A DNA stretch of 64,000 nt from NCBI RefSeq assembly GCF_900142145.1, contig NZ_FQZV01000011.1, positions 26,594 to 90,593 on the forward strand. Reading direction: 5' to 3'. The position numbers and the translations under genes are program-made. Source of the stretch: Geosporobacter subterraneus DSM 17957. GTDB taxonomy: Bacteria; Bacillota; Clostridia; Peptostreptococcales; Thermotaleaceae. Shown here one piece after another: positions 35,045 through 44,040 of the stretch (its first letter is position 1; each line of letters opens with the position of its first letter). The notes under the pieces are model-generated. The model saw only the letters and a list, made by a program, of their open reading frames with translations, did no database searches and was not told where the DNA came from.

Positions 35045-36181
35045 TTATTGTGCATCAAATATGCTTCTTACAGACTCAGCAATTTTACTGCTGTAATAGA
35101 CCTGATCCTGGTAAATAATATGGTCTTGATAAACCTTTAAATCCCGTTTCTCCCGGCCTACAGTAAAAGTCATCATGAAAGCCCAGCTTTCTTCCTCAGG
35201 CAATTTTTCCACTTTCTTTAAGCTGCACTTTAGAATCCATCTTGGAATTTCTATAGGGTAATAGGTTTGATCCTCAAAATCATATTCATTTTGTGCGTCC
35301 TTTACAATTACCTTTGTGGATCTTAACAAAGAAGCTATTTTCTTTGGATCTTCTGTAGGTTTTGCAGACATCTTCTTGGAAACATATTCCCAAAGCTCCG
35401 GGCTATATTGATAATAAGAAAAGCTGTCCGGTGAATCCACTGCTAATATTTCCTCATTAATCAGTGTAATTCCATAGGTTCTTTCTCTACTGGTTATAGA
35501 AATATAATAGTCTGGATATTGAACAGGAACCTCGATAAATTTATCTCTTGGAAGCGGTGCCAATAGTTCGATAACCTTCAGCAGGTTTGGAATCTCGTTC
35601 TTATCTACGATCCATTTTCTATTTTCATCCCTTGCTTCAACATAAGCACTATCTGCTTCTTTGAAGGTTACACTGGCATTGTACCTCCTCATATAAATTT
35701 GCTCTAATAGAATATGAAGTGTCTCCATCCTCTGATCTTCTATTTCAAAGTACTGACTGGCACCCTGTATTTGTTCAACTTTTATTTGATGTTCTGCCAC
35801 ATATATTCTGATACTTTTGCTCTTCATATGGATAATATAAGTGAAATCGTCCTCATTAAATTCTGTCGTTTTCTCCATCTCAGCAGTTTTGAAGAAGTCC
35901 ATTATCTGCACCAAGTCCTCACCATCCACTTCAATGGCTTCAGAAGCTCCAGGAATACTTTCCAGCCAGACCTCTTCTATATCTTTAAACAGGTGGCTTA
36001 TATCAATTTCCTGCTGAAGTTTCTTTTCCTCCTTCACAATACCTGCCGTTAATTTCTCCTCCAGACGCTCTTTTTGATTTTGCTTTCCCCTTACAATATA
36101 AAAACTAATAGATGCACTAATCAAAGAAAACATGATAAAGCAAATTAATATCAAACCTATATTATTTCTCTTATTCTTCAT
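35045..36181 (-). CDS. Unknown membrane-anchored extracytoplasmic protein, 378 aa
   Basis: One N-terminal membrane segment (about residues 8-29) after a basic start MKNKRNN, then about 340 residues of mixed alpha/beta composition rich in charged residues and Tyr, with no cysteines and no motif I recognise. Repeated beta-strand-like stretches (YIIHMKSKSIRIYV, YYISITSRERTYGITLI, LKVYQDHIIYQDQVYYSS) suggest a YcdB/DUF-type extracellular domain, but I cannot assign a family. It is the first backbone gene to the right of the island and precedes nothing in an obvious operon; LCP lies upstream with its own terminator. Confidence 0.8.
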   Translation of the reverse strand: MKNKRNNIGLILICFIMFSLISASISFYIVRGKQNQKERLEEKLTAGIVKEEKKLQQEIDISHLFKDIEEVWLESIPGASEAIEVDGEDLVQIMDFFKTAEMEKTTEFNEDDFTYIIHMKSKSIRIYVAEHQIKVEQIQGASQYFEIEDQRMETLHILLEQIYMRRYNASVTFKEADSAYVEARDENRKWIVDKNEIPNLLKVIELLAPLPRDKFIEVPVQYPDYYISITSRERTYGITLINEEILAVDSPDSFSYYQYSPELWEYVSKKMSAKPTEDPKKIASLLRSTKVIVKDAQNEYDFEDQTYYPIEIPRWILKCSLKKVEKLPEEESWAFMMTFTVGREKRDLKVYQDHIIYQDQVYYSSKIAESVRSIFDAQ

Positions 36182-36402
36182 GCTTTTTCACTCCCGGTTC
36201 TTAAGATGGGGCACAAAATGAACCTCTCTTAGATATGTACTGGTATCTACATGGTTTATTTATTATACTGTCTTTTTATGGAATTTTATACCTGTATCTG
36301 CCTTCCTAAGGGCACAAACATACTATTCGACAAATCTTCAAAAAAACCTTTCACAGGCTTTAATCTTGTTTGCAGTCTCCTATTCTGCTGACAGGAGGCG
36401 CT

Positions 36403-36430
36403 AAAAAGGACGAAGCTGCGCATTCGTCCC
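36403..36430 (-). terminator. Terminator after LCP gene
   Basis: GGACGAA-TGCGCAGC-TTCGTCC type hairpin followed by TTTTTAG on the minus strand, about 45 bp after the LCP stop. The region 36182-36402 otherwise shows nothing I can support. Confidence 0.75.
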
Positions 36431-36475
36431 TTGTAATATGCTTAAGCTATAGACATCTTCGTCTGATCATACAGA

Positions 36476-37438
36476 CTACAAGCTTTCCTCTGTGCTATAG
36501 ATCTCCAGCATCAGCTGTTGGACCTGATCAGGATTATGCAAGAAGTAGGAAATGCCTTTTTCCGTACTTTTTCCCGGCAGAGAATAGGTTTTTAAATCTT
36601 CCTTTGTGATTCCCACGGCATTCTTTACATAAACCAGTATCTCCCCTAAATCCATACTTGTATCAATATATTTAAATACAGTATTTGCAACAACAGGGAG
36701 TCTAAAACCCAGGGCTTTACCCCAGGCAGCCTGCATAAATTGCTGCTGTGCACGGATGCGTCCTAAATCCCCGTCTGGATAGCCCGTGCCATTATTATTC
36801 TGTCTAAAGCGCAAAAAACTCATTGCCTGTTTCCCATCTAGGACTTGCACTCCTTTTTTAATTCGAATATGCAGTTCAGGCACTGCATAAGGATCATCAT
36901 ATTCCATGTCCATCGGTACATTTACCTTTACGCCGCCTAGGGAATCGATGATTCTCTCCACGCCGGTGTATGTAACCTTGATATGATGATGAACCGGAAC
37001 CCCAGCCAGTATGTCGCTTATAGCCTTCATCGTACCTTGAACGCCCTCATCGCCGTAAACAGAGTTGATCTTCTTCTTAGCCGCATTGTCTCGTCCCGGG
37101 CGGACATAATAGGTATCTCTTGGTATAGAAATCATATCTACCCTTTTCCTGTCGGGATCAAAGCTGGCGAAAACAATGGTATCGGTTCGGGGTCCTTCCA
37201 TTCCTAAAAGCGCAATATTAATGCGGTTACTGCTATCGACTAACTTTTCTAATTCAGTTTTCTCCTTCACTTCCCCAGGCTGCTCCGACTCACTATCTAC
37301 AATATCATCCTGATCATCTTTACTTACCACCAGGTCATCTGGAGCCTGATAGATTTTGGAGAAAACAGCAAAGCCTGCACCGAGAGCAACGATAAAACAG
37401 ACAAAAGCAATTAGAAAAGCCTTTAAAAAAGGTTTCAT
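36476..37438 (-). CDS. LytR-CpsA-Psr (LCP) family glycopolymer ligase
   Basis: 320 residues. One membrane segment (about 8-28), an acidic linker (DDQDDIVDSESEQPGEVKEK), then the LCP domain with NIALLGMEGPRTDTIVFASFDPDRKRVDMISIPRDTYY and DGKQAMSFLRFRQNNNGTGYPDGDLGRIRAQQQFMQA, including the conserved arginines and aspartates that bind polyprenyl pyrophosphate. LCP enzymes attach teichoic acids or polysaccharides to peptidoglycan outside the membrane. It is flanked by a terminator and a promoter-sized gap, so probably a single gene. Confidence 0.93.
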   Translation of the reverse strand: MKPFLKAFLIAFVCFIVALGAGFAVFSKIYQAPDDLVVSKDDQDDIVDSESEQPGEVKEKTELEKLVDSSNRINIALLGMEGPRTDTIVFASFDPDRKRVDMISIPRDTYYVRPGRDNAAKKKINSVYGDEGVQGTMKAISDILAGVPVHHHIKVTYTGVERIIDSLGGVKVNVPMDMEYDDPYAVPELHIRIKKGVQVLDGKQAMSFLRFRQNNNGTGYPDGDLGRIRAQQQFMQAAWGKALGFRLPVVANTVFKYIDTSMDLGEILVYVKNAVGITKEDLKTYSLPGKSTEKGISYFLHNPDQVQQLMLEIYSTEESL

Positions 37439-37559
37439 GTTTTTCCCCTTTCACGATTTCAGTATCTCTTTTATTGTATCATACTCAATTTATGAAATGG
37501 ATTAAAATTATATTACAATTTTATAGGAATTTTCTGATTTTTTCATTCTATGAATTTAG

Positions 37560-37581
37560 AAAGGAGCCCTATAGGCTCCTA
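37560..37581 (-). terminator. Terminator after hbd
   Basis: AGGAGCC-TATAG-GGCTCCT hairpin with a short T-rich tail on the minus strand, just after the hbd stop. Confidence 0.6.
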
Positions 37582-37589
37582 AAATGGGT

Positions 37590-38438
37590 TTAAACGTTGT
37601 AATTAAAGAATCCTTTACCGGTCTTTCTGCCAAGCAGCTTCCCACGAACCATTTTTCTCAGCAACGGATGGGGCCTATATTTTGAATCTCCAAACTCAGT
37701 ATACAATACCTCCATAATCGCAAGGCATACATCATTGCCAATAAGATCTGCAAGGGCTAAAGGTCCTATGGGATGATTTGCACCCAGCTTCATGGCTTCA
37801 TCGATATCTTCAGCGGTTGCTACCCCATCTGCTAATATTCCAACTGCCTCATTGATCATAGGGATCAAAATGCGATTTACTACAAAACCGGGAGCCTCCT
37901 CAACTTCTACAGGAGTTTTATCCACAGCCTTTGTTAAATCAATAATGGCGGTTCTTGTCCCCTCATCCGTAGCCACTCCCTTAATTACTTCTACCAGTTT
38001 CATAACCGGAACAGGATTAAAGAAATGCATACCGATCACCTTATGGGGTCTGTTGGTCGCTGCCGCCACCTCCGTGATAGATAGGGAGGAGGTGTTGGTA
38101 GCCAAAATAGCCTCCGGCTTACAGATGCTGTCGATTTCAGCAAATATTTTTTTCTTGATCTCCATATTCTCAGTAGCTGCCTCAATCACCAAATCACAAT
38201 CTGCTACATCTTCCAGTGCAGTTGATCCTTTAAGCAGTCCTAATGAGATTTCTTTTTCCGCTTCTGTCATTTTTCCTTTTTGGATGCTTTTATCAAAATT
38301 TTTCGTGATCCCCTTGATTCCTTTATCAATAAACTCCTGGCTTAAATCCCTTAAAATAACCCTATAACCCTTTTGGATCAAAACCTGAGCGATTCCGGCA
38401 CCCATAGTACCTGCACCAATAACACAAATCTTATTCAT
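37590..38438 (-). CDS. hbd: 3-hydroxybutyryl-CoA dehydrogenase
   Basis: ATG 38438 ([19 protein letters not shown]) follows AAGGAGGAATTAC; an in-frame start further up spans that site. 282 residues, NAD-binding Rossmann domain GAGTMGAG, catalytic region [17 protein letters not shown], and the C-terminal helical domain with [15 protein letters not shown] and [16 protein letters not shown]. It reduces acetoacetyl-CoA in the butyrate pathway or runs in reverse in beta-oxidation. It lies 51 bp downstream of crt; thl, bcd and etf genes are not in the window. Confidence 0.95.
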   Translation of the reverse strand: MNKICVIGAGTMGAGIAQVLIQKGYRVILRDLSQEFIDKGIKGITKNFDKSIQKGKMTEAEKEISLGLLKGSTALEDVADCDLVIEAATENMEIKKKIFAEIDSICKPEAILATNTSSLSITEVAAATNRPHKVIGMHFFNPVPVMKLVEVIKGVATDEGTRTAIIDLTKAVDKTPVEVEEAPGFVVNRILIPMINEAVGILADGVATAEDIDEAMKLGANHPIGPLALADLIGNDVCLAIMEVLYTEFGDSKYRPHPLLRKMVRGKLLGRKTGKGFFNYNV

Positions 38439-38489
38439 ATGTAATTCCTCCTTAAAGATTTTAAGTGAATCTGTGTCCATATTTTCCAG

Positions 38490-39269
38490 TTATTTCCCTT
38501 GAAATGACGGCTTTCGCTTTTCAAGGAAAGCACCCATGCCTTCCTTCTGATCCGTGCTGGCGAAGCAAAGGCCAAAAAGATCTGCCTCTATCTGCGTACC
38601 CGTATCTACATCAGTTTCAATTCCTCTATTGATTGCCAGCTTTGAATATCCTACGGCCAGCGGGGCTTTTTCTGCTATACGGTTAGCAAGGGCCAGCACT
38701 TCATCCATCAGCAGCTCCGGTTCGACCACCTTATTCACAAGCCCAATACGCTCAGCCTCTATAGCATCGATCATATCTCCTGTATAAATAAGTTCCTTTG
38801 CCTTTGCAATCCCTACCAGCCTAGGCAGCCTCTGGGTTCCGGCAAAACCCGGTGTAATCCCCAATCCTACCTCCGGCTGGCCAAATTTTGCCTTACTGCT
38901 GGCAATCCGCAGATCGCAGCTCATGGCTAATTCGCAGCCTCCTCCCAGTGCAAAACCGTTTACTGCGGCAATGACCGGTTTCTCCATACTCTCTATTTCT
39001 CTAAATATCTTTTGTCCTAACATGCCAAATTTTCTGCCTTCATCTCCGCCTAAATCCTTCATTTCAGAGATATCTGCCCCAGCCACAAAGGCCTTTCCAG
39101 CTCCCGTAATCACTAACACCGACACACAGGAATCCTCTGCCAGCTGTTTTACAGCTGTATCCAGCTCCCTTAGCAGCTGTCGATTTAGCGCATTCAGTGC
39201 TTCAGGGCGATTCAGTCTGATGATGCCTACCTTTTCTTTCTGTTCTATTTCAATCATTTGAAAAGGCAT
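38490..39269 (-). CDS. crt: Enoyl-CoA hydratase / crotonase
   Basis: ATG 39269 follows GGAGGGATACCA. 259 residues with the crotonase fold: oxyanion-hole stretches AGKAFVAGADISEMKDL and VNGFALGGGCELAMSCDLRIAS, and the second catalytic glutamate in FGQPEVGLGITPGFAGTQRLPRLVG. It interconverts crotonyl-CoA and 3-hydroxybutyryl-CoA, acting next to Hbd; the two genes are close and co-directional. Divergent from the peroxiredoxin gene. Confidence 0.94.
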   Translation of the reverse strand: MPFQMIEIEQKEKVGIIRLNRPEALNALNRQLLRELDTAVKQLAEDSCVSVLVITGAGKAFVAGADISEMKDLGGDEGRKFGMLGQKIFREIESMEKPVIAAVNGFALGGGCELAMSCDLRIASSKAKFGQPEVGLGITPGFAGTQRLPRLVGIAKAKELIYTGDMIDAIEAERIGLVNKVVEPELLMDEVLALANRIAEKAPLAVGYSKLAINRGIETDVDTGTQIEADLFGLCFASTDQKEGMGAFLEKRKPSFQGK

Positions 39270-39463
39270 TGGTATCCCTCCTTTTAAAATGTGTGACACT
39301 TGTTCCATCTAAGGTTTGCCATCTACCTAAAATTATATCCCTATTTTACCAAGATAGAAACCCCTACAGCAAATAATATATTTCTCTCTTTCCTTATGCC
39401 CTTATGCATACAATACTGAGCTGTTGGCAACACTGAAAAATGAAAAGATTAGGAGGTGCTATG

Positions 39464-39967
39464 ATGTTGAAAATCGGACATCCGGCCCCTGAGTTTTCCG
39501 TACCTAGTACGAAGGGGCAGATTACGCTTAAGGATTTTAAAGGAAAGTGGGTTGTGCTGTTTTTCTATCCCCTTGACTTCACACCGGTGTGAGGCACCGA
39601 GGTTCCGGAATTTAACAAGTCACTGAAATACTTTGACCAGTTAAATGCGGTAGTATTGGGTGCCAATACAGACAGTGTTCCGACTCACAACGCCTGGGCT
39701 CAGCATTTAGGCGGGATAGATTTCCCTCTCATTGCAGACTATGACAAAAATCTGTCACAAACCTATGAAGTACTCACAGAGGAAGCCGGCGGCATTGCTT
39801 TGCGGGGTGTATTCCTGATCGATCCTGATGGATTCCTTCAGTATCAGCTCGTACAAAACTTATCTGTGGGCAGAAATGTAAAGGAAGTTCTAAGGGTATT
39901 AAAGGCATTGCAGACTGGCAAAGCCTGTCCTGCTAACTGGGAAGAAGGCATGGCCACTCTCTCCTAG
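39464..39967 (+). CDS. Selenocysteine-containing peroxiredoxin (AhpC/TSA family), in-frame TGA
   Basis: AGGAGG precedes two ATGs (39461 and 39464; the second is better spaced). The frame reads [19 protein letters not shown] ... [13 protein letters not shown], then TGA at 39590-39592, then [21 protein letters not shown] and on to a TAG at 39965-39967: 167 residues. TGA stands exactly where the peroxidatic Cys of DFTxVC(P/G)TE is, and the resolving Cys remains as GKACPANW (C155), so this is a 2-Cys-type peroxiredoxin with Sec43 as the attacking residue. Sec peroxiredoxins (PrxU) are known from amino-acid-fermenting Clostridia. The frame is well conserved on both sides of the TGA, which argues against a pseudogene. 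The SECIS hairpin was not resolved by eye. A terminator follows directly. Confidence 0.88.
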
Positions 39968-39968
39968 T

Positions 39969-40003
39969 AAAAACCACCGGTCAATTCAAAAACCGGTGGT
40001 TTT
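39969..40003. terminator. Bidirectional terminator between peroxiredoxin and pepA
   Basis: AAAACCACCGGT / ACCGGTGGTTTT with a 10-nt loop between the convergent stops of the two genes. Confidence 0.85.
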
Positions 40004-40015
40004 GTGTTGCTCTAT

Positions 40016-41518
40016 TTACTTTCCTGCCAATATCTCTGCTAGGTGGGCCAGCATTCTCACTCCTACACCGGTAGGCCCCTTCACCCGATACCCATGATCC
40101 TTCTTGGTGCTGACAGTCCCTGCGATATCGATATGAACCCAGGGTTTGTTTTCCACAAAGGACCCGATAAATAATCCTGCAGTGATCATACCTCCCCAGC
40201 GGCCTCCAGAGTTTTTAATATCTGCAATGTCGCTTTTAATCAACTCTTTATACTCCTCAAAGGCAGGCATTTGCCAGATTTTATCCCCTGCCCTTGCCGC
40301 AGCCTCCTGAACCTGCAACCATAAGCTTTCATTATTGGTCAGGGCACCGGTAGTCACATGACCAAAGGCTACTACACAGGCTCCTGTCAAAGTAGCGATA
40401 TCAATAACTTTATCTGCGCCTTTTTGAATTGCATAGGAGATGGCATCGACCAAAATCAGCCGGCCTTCTGCGTCGGTATTGATAATCTCAATGGTTTTAC
40501 CATTCATGCTTTTTACTACATCTCCCGGTTTTTGTGCCGTACCTGACGGCAAATTCTCACAGGCTGGTACCACTGCAATAATATTGACCCGGGGTTTTAA
40601 GGCTCCGATGGCCTCCATGGCTCCGATGACAGCAGCGCCTCCAGCCATATCATCCTTCATGTCTTCCATCCCTTGAGCCGGTTTTATGGAGATGCCTCCC
40701 GCATCGAAGGTAAGTCCTTTTCCTACCAAGGCGATTTTTTCACCCTGAGGGTCTCCTCCGTTGTATTCTATCACGATTAATTTAGGAGGCTCTGCGCTTC
40801 CCTTGGTAACTCCTACCAGCGCATACATCCCCAGCTTTTCCATATCCTCTTTCTCCAGAATCTCGACCTTCATTCCATGGCTGCCGGCTATCTTTTTTGC
40901 CGCTTCCGCCATGACAGTGGGCGTCATCCGATTGCCCGGTTCATTCACCATATCTCTGGCTAGGTTCACTGCCTGTGCCAGTGCAACTCCCCTTTGAATT
41001 CCTTTCTCTATTAGTTCGTTTTCCATCTCATATTTTTTTATGAATAAAATTTCTTGAATCTCTTCCTGCTTTCTATCACCGCTTTTATATTTATCAAAGC
41101 GATATAGGGACATCAGCGCACCCTCTGCTAAGCTCTGGCCTATCGCAACAGGACATATCTTTTTTTCCAGGTCCTCTTCCAAATAAAGAGCAATCCTTTT
41201 ATCCCCTAGCTTACCGGCTTTTTTTACCACACTTCCCAGTACATTTCTTAATACTTCCTCATCAACCTTTTTTTCTTCTCCCAATCCAGCCAGTATCAGC
41301 TTTTTCGGGGTAATTTTCCCTAAGGTATGTATTACCTGAACTTCCATCTCCTTACCTGCAAAGCTTTCTTCTGCAATCATTTCGCTGATAATACCACCCA
41401 GCTGCCGATCTAATTCCTTTATCTCCGGCGATAAGACCTTTGTGTCCTTAAATAGACACAGGATGAGACTGTCTACCGTCATATCCCCTACAGTTCCTCT
41501 GATCACATGAAATTCCAT
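40016..41518 (-). CDS. pepA: Leucyl aminopeptidase (M17)
   Basis: ATG 41518 follows AAGGAGGAAAAGGGA; the open frame extends far upstream through another gene, so the longer version is not used. 500 residues: N-terminal macro-like domain, C-terminal catalytic domain with metal/active-site motifs VGKGLTFDAGGISIKP, DMKDDMAGGAAV and the family signature NTDAEGRLILVDA. It is a hexameric di-metal exopeptidase acting on N-terminal residues in the cytoplasm. The small membrane gene upstream is 17 bp away, suggesting co-transcription. Confidence 0.95.
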   Translation of the reverse strand: MEFHVIRGTVGDMTVDSLILCLFKDTKVLSPEIKELDRQLGGIISEMIAEESFAGKEMEVQVIHTLGKITPKKLILAGLGEEKKVDEEVLRNVLGSVVKKAGKLGDKRIALYLEEDLEKKICPVAIGQSLAEGALMSLYRFDKYKSGDRKQEEIQEILFIKKYEMENELIEKGIQRGVALAQAVNLARDMVNEPGNRMTPTVMAEAAKKIAGSHGMKVEILEKEDMEKLGMYALVGVTKGSAEPPKLIVIEYNGGDPQGEKIALVGKGLTFDAGGISIKPAQGMEDMKDDMAGGAAVIGAMEAIGALKPRVNIIAVVPACENLPSGTAQKPGDVVKSMNGKTIEIINTDAEGRLILVDAISYAIQKGADKVIDIATLTGACVVAFGHVTTGALTNNESLWLQVQEAAARAGDKIWQMPAFEEYKELIKSDIADIKNSGGRWGGMITAGLFIGSFVENKPWVHIDIAGTVSTKKDHGYRVKGPTGVGVRMLAHLAEILAGK

Positions 41519-41535
41519 TCCCTTTTCCTCCTTTA

Positions 41536-41859
41536 TCAATGCATCAGACTTTCTAGCCAAAATCCGATGATTACAATTATGATTCCTATCAACGCTGCCC
41601 CGATCCCCTCGGCTCCAGTTTGAGGCTCCCTTCTTTTTTTCAGGGAAGTAAACATTGATTTTCTCATGGCAGGTGTCCCAATGAGCAAAGCAATGGCAAT
41701 AACCATCGTGATAGTGCCTCCTCCAAGGGCAAACATGTAGGCTCCCTTCAGTATGGGCCATCCCCTCAACCCTGCAAAGAGGACCCCAATCAGGGCAAAA
41801 GCAGCAGCATACAGGATACCCTTGAAAAGATAACGAAGTATATACCTTATAAAGGACAT
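41536..41859 (-). CDS. Small membrane protein, unknown
   Basis: 107 residues after GGGGGGA. Three hydrophobic segments (about 14-31, 40-61 and 84-102), a basic loop (KKRREPQTG) between the second and third. No family recognised. The arrangement of basic and hydrophobic stretches suggests both ends near the membrane. Seventeen bases from pepA in the same direction. Confidence 0.75.
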   Translation of the reverse strand: MSFIRYILRYLFKGILYAAAFALIGVLFAGLRGWPILKGAYMFALGGGTITMVIAIALLIGTPAMRKSMFTSLKKRREPQTGAEGIGAALIGIIIVIIGFWLESLMH

Positions 41860-41952
41860 TCGATTCCCCCCTGCCTATGTTCTTTATTATGATTACCATC
41901 TTATTCTACGATATAACGAAGATTCCTCTTTCCATAAAAAAATTTATCTGAA

Positions 41953-42020
41953 TTGGGACAGTGAAACGTCGTCGTACCCAATGTGTGTACTAAAATGGGG
42001 TCATCCCAAACCGTCCCCAA
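41953..42020. repeat. REP-like palindromic unit
   Basis: 68 bp bounded by inverted TTGGGACAGT and ACCGTCCCCAA ends, with an inner stretch TGGGGTCATCCCAAA. Short GGGAC...GTCCC palindromic units of this style are scattered in Clostridia and Bacilli and are often moved by REP-associated tyrosine transposases. Only one copy is visible here, so the assignment rests on structure. Confidence 0.4.
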
Positions 42021-42095
42021 ATTTCTGATTCGCTATAATCAAGTGTCTATATTCGAATGATCAACATTTACCTTCATCAGAGTCTTATCATTTGA

Positions 42096-42139
42096 TAAAC
42101 AAAGGGTATAGATGCACTCATCCATACCCTTTGTTTATT
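42096..42139 (-). terminator. Terminator after Mn pyrophosphatase
   Basis: AAACAAAGGGTAT stem, loop and ATACCCTTTGTTT partner with T-rich tail; its arm includes the stop codon at 42135. Confidence 0.82.
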
Positions 42140-43748
42140 TCAACATTCTTAGTCCATCCATCAATTTTGGAATGATTTGCTTTTTCCTTGAAACCACATC
42201 AGGGACGAAAACCCCCTGCTGGAGCTCTATATCAAAGGCCACCGCCAGCAAGCTTTCATTGGCACACTGATAGAGCAAATAGGAGCCTTCACTGAGAATA
42301 TCTGTAATCACCAGCAAAGTCAGATAATAGTTATTGTGTCCATGGACCCGTTGAATAAAGTCTAAAAACTGATGCTTACGATTAAAAACATCCTCAATAT
42401 CCAGTGTAAATACCTGACTGATCCCCACCTTGACCCCTTCCAGCTGGAATTCTTTGAAATCCTTATAGAAGACTTCTTCTATGCTGTAGCCCTCTAAAGA
42501 AGTTCCCGCTTTAAACATTTCCATAGCATAGGTCTCTAAGTCAAGATTTAGTATCTGATTCAGTGCATCCAATGCATTTCGATCCCATAGAGTTGTTGTG
42601 GGAGATCGCAGTAAAAGTGTATCGGAGATAATTCCTGAAAGTAAAAGGCCTGCAATTTTAGGCGGGATTTCCACCCCAGCCTCCAAAAACAGATAATAGA
42701 CAATGGTGCAGGTACTGCCCACAGGCATATTTCTGAAGCTGATCGGTATAGAGGTGGATATGTCACCGATCTTATGATGATCTACAATTTCGATAATCTC
42801 CGCCTCTGCCAGTCCCTCTGCACTTTGGGCATATTCGTTGTGGTCTACTAAAATTACCTTCTTTTTGTGAGGATTGATGATATGTCGCCTTCCGATAAAC
42901 CCTAGGAATTTCTGATCTTGGTCAATCACCGGAAAGTTTCTGAAGGTGGTATGAATCATTTCATCCTTTACCTCTTCTAGATATTCTTCCTCATGAAACT
43001 GAATAATTCCCTGGCCCTTCATGATAGAAGCTATAAAGTTGCATTGGTTGATGAGCTTTGAAGTGGTAAAGGTATCTGTAGGCACCGACAGCATGTTTAC
43101 TTTTTGGTCTGCTGCCCTCTGCACATATTTTTCAGGAATTGATTTTCCTCCTGTTACCAGGATAAGCTTTACTCCTACCTCAATGGCATTTTCTATGATA
43201 CGGTAGCGGTCTCCCACGATAATGATATCCTCTTGGCTTAAGGTTCCCAGGATTGTATCATCATAAAAAGCCATGATTTTAATTCTTCCTTCGATTTCCT
43301 CGCAGGCCTTCACCAAGATATGCCCTTTTAAATCTGCAGTGAGATTTTCCAATGAGGTTTCTAATTTATAAAAGTTTCCTTTTATTAAACCCATGGCAAT
43401 ATCTTTCATGGTTACAATTCCCGCTAATCGCTGGTCCCCGTCCACAATAGGCAGTGTTTTTAGATTTTTTTCCTCCATCAGCTTATAGGCATGGAGAATT
43501 GAAGACTTTGGAGAAATTCCTTCCACCCGGTCGTAATTAAGATCCTTCAGCTGAATCTTAACATTTTTTATAAGCTGGGGTACGGGTGCCTGAAAGTAAT
43601 CCAAAACAAACTTGGCTTCCTCTGTCAGATTCCCTAAAATGCAAGGGACTGTATCTTCCCCCATCCTATTCTTTAGACTAGAAAGAGCAATCGCCGATGT
43701 GACGGAATCCGTGTCCGGATTTTTATGTCCAAATACTAATAAGGCCAT
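42135..43748 (-). CDS. ppaC: Manganese-dependent inorganic pyrophosphatase with CBS and DRTGG domains
   Basis: ATG 43748 follows AAGGAGAGTGGAG. 537 residues, much longer than the ~310 of simple family II enzymes. DHH catalytic core split by an insert: GHKNPDTDSVTSAIAL at the N-terminus; CBS pair with a DRTGG domain from about 65 to 300 (RVEGISPKSSILHAYKLMEEKNLKTLPIVD); then DHNEYAQSAEGL, EIVDHHKIGDI and DHHA2. Metal ligands in the GHKNPDTDS and VDHHK motifs are intact. The CBS insert is known to bind adenine nucleotides and Ap4A and so tunes PPi hydrolysis to energy state. Confidence 0.94.
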   Translation of the reverse strand: MALLVFGHKNPDTDSVTSAIALSSLKNRMGEDTVPCILGNLTEEAKFVLDYFQAPVPQLIKNVKIQLKDLNYDRVEGISPKSSILHAYKLMEEKNLKTLPIVDGDQRLAGIVTMKDIAMGLIKGNFYKLETSLENLTADLKGHILVKACEEIEGRIKIMAFYDDTILGTLSQEDIIIVGDRYRIIENAIEVGVKLILVTGGKSIPEKYVQRAADQKVNMLSVPTDTFTTSKLINQCNFIASIMKGQGIIQFHEEEYLEEVKDEMIHTTFRNFPVIDQDQKFLGFIGRRHIINPHKKKVILVDHNEYAQSAEGLAEAEIIEIVDHHKIGDISTSIPISFRNMPVGSTCTIVYYLFLEAGVEIPPKIAGLLLSGIISDTLLLRSPTTTLWDRNALDALNQILNLDLETYAMEMFKAGTSLEGYSIEEVFYKDFKEFQLEGVKVGISQVFTLDIEDVFNRKHQFLDFIQRVHGHNNYYLTLLVITDILSEGSYLLYQCANESLLAVAFDIELQQGVFVPDVVSRKKQIIPKLMDGLRMLK

Positions 43749-43830
43749 CTCCACTCTCCTTCCCTGTATCATTCTCTTTTTTATTTTCTTTCCCAGATAA
43801 CCATATTATCATACCATTATTCATTTAAAA

Positions 43831-44034
43831 AGACTGCCTTTTCTATAGGCAGCCTCAGGTTGTTGACAAAGTAATGTTGCTCAATAAACCCCTCCTAAGC
43901 TTCCGAACAGGGACTTTGACGAGGTCACTTTTTTCAATGATCTATTTCAGAAAAAGTGGCCTTGTCACGGAGTCGAGAAGATCTTAGGAGGGGTTTATCA
44001 TCAGTCTCAGACCGCCTTTTCTATAGGCAGCCTC
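43831..44034. repeat. Duplicated aspartokinase terminator flanking a long palindrome
   Basis: Two 26-bp direct copies of a terminator hairpin (43831-43856 and 44009-44034) differ at one base. Between them, 43884-43998 is a 115-bp palindrome with perfect 16-bp ends ATAAACCCCTCCTAAG / CTTAGGAGGGGTTTAT and inner paired arms (GACTTTGACGAGGTCACTTTTT against AAAAAGTGGCCTTGTCACGGAGTC). Only the outer copy has the T-run on the minus strand. It looks like a MITE-style insertion into, or a duplication around, the lysC terminator. Confidence 0.65.
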
Positions 44035-44040
44035 TCTTTA

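Noticed and set aside
37792..38367. 191-codon plus-strand open frame
   Set aside because: Antisense to hbd, low-complexity Ser/Ile content.
39590..39592. TGA read as a nonsense mutation in a peroxiredoxin pseudogene
   Set aside because: The frame and motifs are intact on both sides, the stop falls precisely on the catalytic Cys codon, and Sec peroxiredoxins are known in Clostridia.
40016..41899. 627-residue version of the aminopeptidase
   Set aside because: The extra N-terminal part is an out-of-frame reading of the upstream membrane gene; a strong ribosome binding site supports ATG 41518.
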